From RGIG6375 sp964472725 (GTDB lineage: Bacteria; Bacillota; Clostridia; Oscillospirales; Oscillospiraceae): 10,930 nt of DNA. Positions 6,062-10,930 of the stretch are shown one piece after another (positions within the stretch are counted from its first letter, which is position 1; the number at the start of each line of letters is the position of its first letter). The notes beneath the pieces were generated by a model that saw nothing but the letters and a program-made list of their open reading frames with translations, searched no databases and had not been told where the DNA came from. The DNA lies in the NCBI GenBank assembly GCA_964472725.1, contig CAYYLZ010000063.1:1-10930 (forward strand). Reading direction: 5' to 3'. A program made the translations under genes and the position numbers.

Positions 6062-7081
6062 TTACAAAGCTGAGGCGCTCTCAGCTATTTCGGAAACGGG
6101 CACAATATCCGCGCCGGGATAGTAGTGGGAAACTATCTCCTGCCAGCCTGCGCCCTGCTTTGCCATATTGTTCGCGCCGTATTGGCTCATACCAACGCCA
6201 TGACCGTATCCGGTGACGGTAAAGCTTATTCCCTCCTCACCGCGCTGCCAGCTAACGTCGGCGGAACGCAGGGCAAATATTTTCCGCAGCTCGCTGCCGC
6301 TTATCTCTTCCCCGCAGAGCTTCACGCTCATAAGCCGCCCCGTTGTGGAGAACACCGCCTCGGAAAGCAGCGCTCCCTGGGATACCCGAACCGCTGCCTC
6401 ACTGTTCCACGCGGCAACGGCGGAATAAAGCTCGCTCTCCGTCAGCTCCACGGAGCTTATGTAATCGGGCACAGCGGCGGGATCCTCCCGGCTTTCCACG
6501 CTCACCAGATACGGCAGAGCCTGTCCGAAAACGTTTTCGCTGCTCTCGGTTTTACCGCCCGAGGATGAATGGAATGCCGCAAGTATCGCTTCTCCGTTGT
6601 AGGCAAGGCACTGACCTTTCGTTTCGCCGACGGCGGAACGTATTTTCCCCTCGTAATCATCGTAGGCCGCAGCCCATTTTTCCTGCAGCTGTTCCGTGCT
6701 GAGCCACGCCTGACAGCAGCCGTAATCGGAACATATCGTCCCATCGTGGGCGTTTGAGCCTATTCGGTACATTGCGTAGGTGCGTGCCGCGACCGCCTGA
6801 GCTTTCAGCGCCTCAGGTTCAAAGGAGGCAGGCATTTCCGCCGCAACCACGCCCAACAGGTACTCTTCAAGGTTCATTTCCCGCTCCTCTCCGTCCACCA
6901 GCAGACATATCACCGTTTCCTTGTCCACTGCCGGCGGTTTCGTTTCAACTACCTCCGCCATGACCGCTGCCGATGGCATTGTCGGCGCGGCCTCGACCCT
7001 ATCTGCCATAAAAACAGGCAGCGCCAGTATTATACCCACCTGCAAAAACGCCAGAACAAATATCTTTCCCAAGTTTTTCAT
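6062..7081 (-). CDS. spoIID: Stage II sporulation protein D (lytic transglycosylase, engulfment)
   Basis: The 339-aa product is a SpoIID-family membrane-anchored peptidoglycan transglycosylase. It cleaves glycan strands that lack stem peptides during engulfment of the forespore, working with SpoIIM and SpoIIP, which are not in this window. An N-terminal membrane anchor (about 5-25) precedes the conserved domain. Landmarks are LEEYLLGVVAAEMP with the catalytic Glu82, EALKAQAVAARTYA, FHSSSGGKTESSENVFG, and GYGHGVGMSQYGA near 291-303. A His112/Cys117/Cys122/Cys123 cluster sits where clostridial SpoIID binds zinc. The frame extends to a GTG at 7087, but ATG 7081 has AGGAAG seven bases upstream. 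This is the best evidence that the organism forms endospores. I could not identify a convincing SigE-type promoter upstream. Confidence 0.95.
   Translation of the reverse strand: MKNLGKIFVLAFLQVGIILALPVFMADRVEAAPTMPSAAVMAEVVETKPPAVDKETVICLLVDGEEREMNLEEYLLGVVAAEMPASFEPEALKAQAVAARTYAMYRIGSNAHDGTICSDYGCCQAWLSTEQLQEKWAAAYDDYEGKIRSAVGETKGQCLAYNGEAILAAFHSSSGGKTESSENVFGQALPYLVSVESREDPAAVPDYISSVELTESELYSAVAAWNSEAAVRVSQGALLSEAVFSTTGRLMSVKLCGEEISGSELRKIFALRSADVSWQRGEEGISFTVTGYGHGVGMSQYGANNMAKQGAGWQEIVSHYYPGADIVPVSEIAESASAL
6068..6086 (-). terminator. Weak hairpin overlapping the 3' end of spoIID
   Basis: A 7-bp perfect stem (AGCTGAG / CTCAGCT) with a five-base loop lies in the last codons of spoIID. 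On the minus strand it is followed by TTTGTAAATAAAATG, only a partial U-tract. It could attenuate readthrough into the malic enzyme gene, or simply be codon-driven. Confidence 0.25.
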
Positions 7082-7109
7082 TTGCACACTTCCTTTTTGC
7101 CAAATATGA

Positions 7110-7118
7110 TGGTATACT
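7110..7118 (+). promoter_or_regulatory. Extended -10 promoter for the membrane protein gene
   Basis: TGGTATACT (TG one base before TATACT, 7113-7118) is an extended -10 element. No good -35 is present at 16-18 bases, which is common for extended -10 promoters. Transcription would start near 7125, about 65 bases ahead of the ATG at 7191. Confidence 0.4.
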
Positions 7119-7190
7119 AAAAGATACGAAAACGCTCGCAGGGCATGTCCCTGTGTTCCATCTATATTCCCATTCCCGGAAGGTTATGCT

Positions 7191-8015
7191 ATGAAAAAAA
7201 CTGCTTTTATATTTACCGGTGTTACCGCCGCGCTTTGCGCGGTAGGCGCAGCGCTCCACAGCGCTGAGATAGACACCATTCTCGACCCTGCCAGCGGCCT
7301 TGCCGACCGTTTCGCGCCCATTTCCGTCTGCATGACTGTAGTTGCGGCACTGGCACTTGTGATAATTTTCGCCCTCACCTTTCTTGTCAAGGGTCGCGAC
7401 GCAGAGCCGGTATATCATACCGCTTTCGCTCCCCGGACGCCCATTCCCCTTGCGATATCCGTCATACTGGGCGCTGCCATGATATTCGGAGCCTACCTGT
7501 GCTTCCGTGACGGCGTGGGTATCCGCAGCAGCGCAAAGCTGGTGCTCATTCTCTCCGTTTTCGGAGGACTTGCAGGTATTTCCTGCTTCGTAATGAGTCT
7601 GATGGCCTATCTCAAAAAAAGCAGTGCGGAAACTATGCTCTGTTCCTTTGTGATAGTCCTGTTCCTCTGCCTGTGGCTTATCGTTTACTATCTTGAAAAA
7701 TCTGCCGACTCTGCCATGATGAGCTTCGTTTACGATTACCTTGCGGTCTGCGCAGCGGCGGTATCCTGCTATTACGCCGCAGGCTATGCCTTTGGACGCA
7801 GCAAACCCCGCTGCACCCTGTTTTTCTCCATGGCCGCCGCATTCTTCTGCATTACTGCTATGCCCAAGGCACTCACTACTTCTTTTTCCATCTTCTTTGC
7901 CGCAGTGGGCATTCTCAATCTCCTCAACGTGTTTTTGCTCACCAATAATCTGCAGTACAAGACCGCCGAAGAAAGCGCTGTAGAGGAACCCGCCGCAGAA
8001 GAACCTCAAGAATAA
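7191..8015 (+). CDS. Multi-pass membrane protein of unknown function (274 aa)
   Basis: I do not recognise a family. The protein is strongly hydrophobic, with seven or eight predicted membrane helices (about 4-23, 43-67, 84-104, 116-140, 148-167, 180-201, 207-226, 230-251) and a short acidic tail rich in Glu, Ala and Pro (AEESAVEEPAAEEPQE). No transporter signature, catalytic motif or charged pore residue stands out. Cysteines are scattered within the helices and not paired in a motif. ATG 7191 has GGAAGG seven bases upstream. It is divergent from spoIID and convergent with the zinc-ribbon gene, ending six bases before a shared terminator, so it is probably monocistronic. Its position beside spoIID is not enough to infer a sporulation role. 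Confidence 0.8.
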   Translation: MKKTAFIFTGVTAALCAVGAALHSAEIDTILDPASGLADRFAPISVCMTVVAALALVIIFALTFLVKGRDAEPVYHTAFAPRTPIPLAISVILGAAMIFGAYLCFRDGVGIRSSAKLVLILSVFGGLAGISCFVMSLMAYLKKSSAETMLCSFVIVLFLCLWLIVYYLEKSADSAMMSFVYDYLAVCAAAVSCYYAAGYAFGRSKPRCTLFFSMAAAFFCITAMPKALTTSFSIFFAAVGILNLLNVFLLTNNLQYKTAEESAVEEPAAEEPQE

Positions 8016-8020
8016 AAAAC

Positions 8021-8053
8021 AACACCTCTTATCCGGCTCGGATAAGAGGTGTT
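8021..8053. terminator. Bidirectional terminator between convergent genes
   Basis: A perfect 15-bp stem (AACACCTCTTATCCG, 8021-8035, with 8039-8053) has a three-base loop GCT. The plus-strand flank is CCTTTTAGGTTTTC and the minus-strand flank reads GTTTTTTATTC, so both directions have a U-tract. It lies 5 bases after the plus-strand gene and 4 bases after the minus-strand gene. Confidence 0.85.
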
Positions 8054-8057
8054 CCTT

Positions 8058-8450
8058 TTAGGTTTTCTTTATAAATCTTTCGCCGCAGCGGGGGCAGGTG
8101 ACGTATATCTTGCCCTTGCCCTTGGGCACGCGGAGATTGTTCTTGCAGCTGGGACACTTGAAGAAACGGAAGTTCTTGCTTTGACGCAGCTTGTCAAGCT
8201 GGCGGCGGAAGAAGTTCTTCACCTTGTTCCAATGGCGCAGGAACAGCATATTCTCCGCGCGGCGCTTTTCATAGTTGCGGGAGAGTATGCGGAATATGCC
8301 GAGAAAGAGTATCACCGCAGAAAGCGAGGATATATAGACTATGCCGGTTACGCCCGCGATAAGATTCAGCACAAGCGCGGTAATGAGAATGGCGAAGGAC
8401 AGCTGGTCGGTGCCGTAGCGGCCTGCCATAAATCTTTTTATAAAATTCAA
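8058..8450 (-). CDS. Small membrane protein with C-terminal zinc ribbon, TTG start
   Basis: The 130-aa protein has two membrane helices (about 17-37 and 39-57), a very basic linker (60-95) and a C-terminal treble-cysteine-pair ribbon: CPSC at 99-102 and CPRC at 119-122. The spacing fits a structural zinc site. The basic linker and zinc ribbon should lie in the cytoplasm, where they could bind nucleic acid or protein. The function is unknown. Translation appears to start at TTG 8450: GGGG of AAGGGG ends 8 bases upstream, whereas the in-frame ATG at 8429 has no ribosome site, and residues before that Met (NFIKRF) look like a normal basic N-terminus. It has its own strong promoter and a shared terminator, so it is monocistronic. 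Confidence 0.82.
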   Translation of the reverse strand: MNFIKRFMAGRYGTDQLSFAILITALVLNLIAGVTGIVYISSLSAVILFLGIFRILSRNYEKRRAENMLFLRHWNKVKNFFRRQLDKLRQSKNFRFFKCPSCKNNLRVPKGKGKIYVTCPRCGERFIKKT

Positions 8451-8505
8451 AGTATCAGCCCCTTATTACTAAGGCAACGCAAACGCTCCTGCCTTGCAAT
8501 AAGCA

Positions 8506-8534
8506 ATTATACCCGCTTTCCGCTGAGTATTCAA
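8506..8534 (-). promoter_or_regulatory. Promoter of the zinc-ribbon membrane protein gene
   Basis: On the minus strand TTGAAT (8534-8529) and a perfect TATAAT (8511-8506) are 17 bases apart. The leader of about 50 bases contains a short inverted pair AAGGCA/TGCCTT (near 8470-8496) that could fold just before the ribosome site. Confidence 0.6.
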
Positions 8535-8556
8535 GATGTCATTTTTTAATATACTG

Positions 8557-8589
8557 TAAATTCCTCGGGGTAAACCCCCGAGGAATTTA
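8557..8589 (-). terminator. Hairpin terminator of the DUF4349 lipoprotein gene
   Basis: A perfect 14-bp stem (TAAATTCCTCGGGG, 8557-8570, with 8576-8589) and a five-base loop lies 7 bases beyond the stop codon at 8597. The downstream flank on the minus strand is CAGTATATT, so the U-tract is largely inside the stem. It is likely a terminator, but not an ideal one. Confidence 0.6.
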
Positions 8590-8596
8590 TGTTATC

Positions 8597-9634
8597 TTAA
8601 TTCTCTTTATTCTTTTCTGCCCATTCTGCTCTCAGCTGAGCGGCTTTCTCGGCTTCGGCAGCCTTCCTCTTCTTTCTCTTGGAGCGAATGACAAGGACGA
8701 CTATCACAACGATAACGGCGGGGACAATGAGTATGGGCACAGCCGCTACGATGAAGATAACGATATTCTGCCCGGCTTCGGCAAGCCACTCAATAGAATC
8801 GTCAAGAGCCTCAACTATTCTGCCCCAGAATGTCTTGGGCTCAACAACAGGCTCGGTATACTCATAAACCTCGCGGACATTCAGGCGAATGGTGGAATAG
8901 TCCACCTTATCCTGCCATACACGCAGAGTGCCGGTAAGGCTCTCGATATTATACTCCACCTCGGACAGACGGGCCTCCACCTGTATCATTTCCTCAACGG
9001 TCTTGGCATTTTCCATCATTTCCAGCAGGCGGTCATACTCGGTGCGATAGGCCTTCAAGCGGGACTCGGTATCGGTAAACTGGGCGGTGATGTTCTTGGA
9101 CTCACTGGAATAGCTGACAACATTACCTATTTCGGTAAGGCTGACGGACATCTCGGAGTAATGCTGCACAGGCACGCGAATGGTGAAATCGGCTCTGCGG
9201 TAGGACTTGCCGCCGTAATGCTTGGTGGCGTAATCGGTGCCGCTGACAGAGGAGCTTTCAATATACGCGCCGAAGCGTTCCATCATGTCGTAAACCGCCT
9301 GAACGGTCTCGTCGAATTCAAGACTCTCTATGTCAGCGTAGGCAGTATAGATTATCTTCTCGGTGTCAAGGTTGTAGGTCTTGGAGGCGGACTGAATAAC
9401 GTCAGCCACGCTGCCGCTGGTGGTGCTGTAATTCTGACCGTCATAGAAATAGCCGTCATCTACCGCTTCTTCGGCCTCTGCAAAGTTCATATCCATATCA
9501 TAGTAGCTTTCGCTCCGTGCAGGGGCTCCGGGCTCCGCAGTATCGGCTGCCATGTTCTTGACTGCTCCGCAGCCGGTAAAGAGGCTGATTATGAGCATTA
9601 CGGAAAGGATTGCTGCAAATATTTTCTTTTTCAT
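8597..9634 (-). CDS. DUF4349-domain lipoprotein
   Basis: The 345-aa product begins MKKKIFAAILSVMLI and has a lipobox LFTGC with the lipidated Cys at residue 22. An acidic low-complexity stretch (about 30-75) follows. Residues 91-316 have the layout of DUF4349 (PF14257): a beta-rich part containing FTIRVPVQHYSEM, then a charged helical coiled-coil region (about 186-250), then DYSTIRLNV. A C-terminal membrane helix (about 291-316) precedes a very basic cytoplasmic tail. The protein would thus be tied to the membrane at both ends. DUF4349 has no settled function; a role in envelope maintenance or export is only a guess. ATG 9634 is preferred over an upstream in-frame extension because GGAGG lies six bases before it and the signal peptide starts there. 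No clear promoter was found upstream. Confidence 0.9.
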   Translation of the reverse strand: MKKKIFAAILSVMLIISLFTGCGAVKNMAADTAEPGAPARSESYYDMDMNFAEAEEAVDDGYFYDGQNYSTTSGSVADVIQSASKTYNLDTEKIIYTAYADIESLEFDETVQAVYDMMERFGAYIESSSVSGTDYATKHYGGKSYRRADFTIRVPVQHYSEMSVSLTEIGNVVSYSSESKNITAQFTDTESRLKAYRTEYDRLLEMMENAKTVEEMIQVEARLSEVEYNIESLTGTLRVWQDKVDYSTIRLNVREVYEYTEPVVEPKTFWGRIVEALDDSIEWLAEAGQNIVIFIVAAVPILIVPAVIVVIVVLVIRSKRKKRKAAEAEKAAQLRAEWAEKNKEN

Positions 9635-9706
9635 GATGTTCCTCCATTCCACCGCTGTGCGGCAATAATTTAAATTGTTTTTCCTTGTTTTGCCTATAAG
9701 ACGCGG

Positions 9707-9731
9707 CAAGCAGGCGTTTTGTTCCCGCTTG
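9707..9731. other. Imperfect hairpin in a divergent intergenic region
   Basis: CAAGCAGG (9707-9714) and CCCGCTTG (9724-9731) pair at seven of eight positions around a nine-base loop. It is followed on the plus strand by AAGGAGG and a T/A-rich tract (9739-9770). The AAGGAGG looks like a ribosome site, but no start codon follows at usable distance. The A/T tract could serve as an UP element for the promoter at 9778. Confidence 0.25.
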
Positions 9732-9777
9732 AAGGAGGTTTTTTAATATTTTTTAATCTTTATTCTTTTAGAGTAAC

Positions 9778-9806
9778 TTGACTCGCCGCTTCCGGACGGA
9801 TATATT
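9778..9806 (+). promoter_or_regulatory. Promoter of the HAD hydrolase gene
   Basis: TTGACT (9778-9783) and TATATT (9801-9806) are 17 bases apart, and each matches consensus at five of six positions. A second TATAAT overlaps at 9806-9811. An A/T-rich tract upstream (9739-9770) may act as an UP element. Confidence 0.6.
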
Positions 9807-9810
9807 ATAA

Positions 9811-9823
9811 TTATCAGTGATAA
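9811..9823. promoter_or_regulatory. Perfect palindrome at the predicted transcription start
   Basis: TTATCA-G-TGATAA is a 6-1-6 inverted repeat directly after the -10 box and just before the AAGGAG ribosome site. It is placed as an operator would be. No regulator is identified, and short AT-rich palindromes occur by chance. Confidence 0.3.
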
Positions 9824-9839
9824 CCAAGGAGAAATTCAA

Positions 9840-10550
9840 ATGGCAAAAATCGTACTTTTTGACCTGGACGGCACTCTGCTGCCCATGGATCAGGATATTT
9901 TCGTAAAGACATATTTCAAGCTGCTTGCAGCAAAGCTGATGCCCCACGGTTACGAGGCCGACAAGCTCATAGACGGAATATGGGCAGGCACGGCAGCCAT
10001 GGTGAAAAACGATGGCTCCTGCACCAACGAAGAAGCATTCTGGAACTGCTTTGCAGGCATTTTCGGCCAGCAGGTGCGGGCCGACGAACCTATATTCGAC
10101 GAATACTACCGCACCGACTTTCAGCAGGTTGCCGGGGTCTGCGGACATAACCCCGAGGCACGGGCGGTCATCGATATGCTGAAGGAAGCGGGCGTGCGGG
10201 TGGCGCTGGCTACAAATCCCATCTTCCCCGCCGTTGCAACGGAAAGCCGCATGAAATGGGCCGGGCTTGCTCCTGAGGACTTTGATCTTTACACCACCTA
10301 CGAAAACTCACGCTACTGCAAGCCCAACCCCGAATATTACAAGGAGATTTTCGCCAAGCTGGGCTGCGAGGGCAGCGAGTGCATAATGGTTGGCAACGAT
10401 GTGGAGGAGGACATGGTTCCCGCATCTGCCCTTGGCGCAAAGGTATTTCTGCTCACCGACTGTCTGATAAACAAGAAGGAACGGGATATAACCGCCTACC
10501 CCCACGGCGGATATAATGAGTTGAAAGAGTTTTTGAGGGAGAATGTATAA
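9840..10550 (+). CDS. HAD-superfamily hydrolase (phosphatase-like)
   Basis: The 236-aa protein has all four haloacid dehalogenase motifs: FDLDGTLL with nucleophile Asp8 and acid/base Asp10, ALATN (Thr125) for phosphate, Lys161 in CKPNPEYY, and GNDVEEDM (Asp187 and Asp191) for magnesium. The helical insertion between motifs I and II (about 16-100) is a C1-type cap, as in phosphoglycolate-phosphatase-like and beta-phosphoglucomutase-like members. It should act in the cytoplasm as a phosphatase on a small phosphorylated metabolite that cannot be read from the sequence. ATG 9840 has AAGGAG eight bases upstream and its own promoter. It is divergent from the lipoprotein gene. The dispersed repeat begins about 30 bases after its stop, and no separate terminator is seen before the one at 10826. 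Confidence 0.92.
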   Translation: MAKIVLFDLDGTLLPMDQDIFVKTYFKLLAAKLMPHGYEADKLIDGIWAGTAAMVKNDGSCTNEEAFWNCFAGIFGQQVRADEPIFDEYYRTDFQQVAGVCGHNPEARAVIDMLKEAGVRVALATNPIFPAVATESRMKWAGLAPEDFDLYTTYENSRYCKPNPEYYKEIFAKLGCEGSECIMVGNDVEEDMVPASALGAKVFLLTDCLINKKERDITAYPHGGYNELKEFLRENV

Positions 10551-10579
10551 AGAATTAGTTTGTGCTAAAAACTTAGGCA

Positions 10580-10790
10580 AGCCTTCTCCCTTGAGGAGAA
10601 GGTGGCATTTGCGCAGCAAATGACGGATGAGGGTCCGCCGAAAGGCGGCATTGTACTGCATTGCGTTATTAAACTTTTTTATCCGCTTCGCGTATGCCCC
10701 TCATCAGTCGCTTCACGACAGTTGGAGATGAATTGCCGCGAAGCGGCAAGAGAGGCCACCCTGGGGTGTCTCCCCGAAGGGGCGAAGCCG
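10580..10790. repeat. Composite of small hairpin repeats (non-coding)
   Basis: About 210 bases consist of consecutive short inverted repeats: CCTTCTCC/GGAGAAGG (10582-10602), CATTTGC/GCAAATG (10606-10622), CCGCC-GAAA-GGCGG (10635-10648), TTGCCGC-GAA-GCGGCAA (10733-10749), CACCC/GGGTG (10757-10768) and CCCC-GAA-GGGG (10772-10782). Longer inverted pairs link the two halves: GACGGATGAGGG (10622-10633) with CCCTCATCAGTC (10698-10709, 11 of 12), and CCGCTTCGCG (10683-10692) with its exact reverse complement at 10737-10746. It looks like two repeat units set head to head around a T-rich centre. The 92-codon open frame across it is not a gene. Part of it recurs inverted at 11-35. Confidence 0.65.
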
Positions 10791-10825
10791 GGAATCTATT
10801 CGCTTCTGCCTATCTATCAACAGCA

Positions 10826-10864
10826 AAAATCCCGTCTGCTTCGGTGTGAAGCAGACGGGATTTT
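10826..10864. terminator. Perfect 17-bp bidirectional terminator
   Basis: AAAATCCCGTCTGCTTC (10826-10842) pairs exactly with 10848-10864 around the loop GGTGT. The A-run on the left and T-run on the right give a U-tract in both directions. It can serve the HAD gene (with the repeat inside its 3' untranslated region) and the minus-strand gene that stops at 10877. Confidence 0.85.
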
Positions 10865-10876
10865 AACATTATCAAC

Positions 10877-10930
10877 TTAATAAGCTACGCCCCAGATGAC
10901 CATTTCCTTGGCTTCCTTGCCGCAGCAGGC
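10877..10930 (-). CDS. C-terminal end of a minus-strand gene (partial)
   Basis: Only the last 17 codons are visible, reading ACCGKEAKEMVIWGVAY and then TAA, cut by the window edge. The stop lies 12 bases before the bidirectional terminator, as expected for a real gene end. The product cannot be identified from this fragment. The two other minus-strand frames also reach stops in the same stretch, so the frame choice rests mainly on the stop-terminator distance and the peptide's ordinary composition. Confidence 0.45.
   Translation of the reverse strand, partial: ACCGKEAKEMVIWGVAY

Noticed and set aside
6999..8009. 336-codon minus-strand frame opposite the 274-aa membrane protein
   Set aside because: The plus-strand frame has a ribosome site, clean membrane helices and a terminator right after its stop. 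The antisense frame has none and also overlaps the spoIID start.
10602..10880. 92-codon plus-strand frame over the repeat
   Set aside because: It runs through successive hairpins and a terminator, starts inside the first stem without a ribosome site, and has no protein-like features.
1..10930. CRISPR array, tRNA/rRNA genes, insertion sequences or a defence island
   Set aside because: No regularly spaced repeat-spacer units, no cloverleaf or rRNA sequence, no transposase or nuclease-like coding sequence was seen. The gene content is ordinary core metabolism, envelope and sporulation.

Overview
The window looks like a chromosomal core region of a spore-forming Clostridia species, probably a gut-type Oscillospiraceae/Ruminococcaceae. 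The reasons are a clear spoIID sporulation gene, a Gram-positive LtaS-like polymer synthase, a DUF4349 lipoprotein, strong GGAGG-type ribosome sites, moderately GC-rich coding sequence with AT-rich intergenic promoters, and short hairpin-rich repeats of a kind common in these genomes. The taxonomic placement is inference. I see no phage, insertion sequence, CRISPR array, toxin-antitoxin pair or secondary-metabolite cluster.

Layout. Positions 1-35 hold the edge of a dispersed palindromic repeat, followed by a hairpin terminator (96-117). On the minus strand, an AMP-forming acyl-CoA synthetase-like ligase (1947-364) is followed by a small unknown protein (355-128). Divergently, an LtaS-like membrane sulfatase-fold enzyme (2106-3935) is read on the plus strand; the shared intergenic region has a promoter for each side. 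The convergent gap 3936-4140 holds an orphan promoter and a strong hairpin that may delimit a small RNA. Next come three minus-strand genes: spoIID (7081-6062), malic enzyme (5993-4824) and a metallo-beta-lactamase-fold hydrolase (4812-4141). The last two are tightly coupled.

A multi-pass membrane protein of unknown function (7191-8015, plus) diverges from spoIID. It converges on a two-helix membrane zinc-ribbon protein (8450-8058, minus) through a shared bidirectional terminator. A DUF4349 lipoprotein (9634-8597, minus) diverges from a HAD-family phosphatase (9840-10550, plus). A roughly 210-bp composite of small hairpins (10580-10790), a perfect 17-bp bidirectional terminator and the 3' end of a minus-strand gene close the window.

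Functionally the genes are mostly independent units: cell-envelope polymer synthesis, central carbon metabolism (malate to pyruvate), engulfment during sporulation, and envelope proteins. The points most worth a second look are the possible orphan small RNA at about 4035-4127 with a paired upstream repeat, and the related repeats placed between convergent genes and next to terminators at both window edges. Several starts were moved downstream of the longest open frame because a ribosome site or promoter decides them (2106, 355, 5993, 7081, 9634). One gene appears to use TTG (8450).
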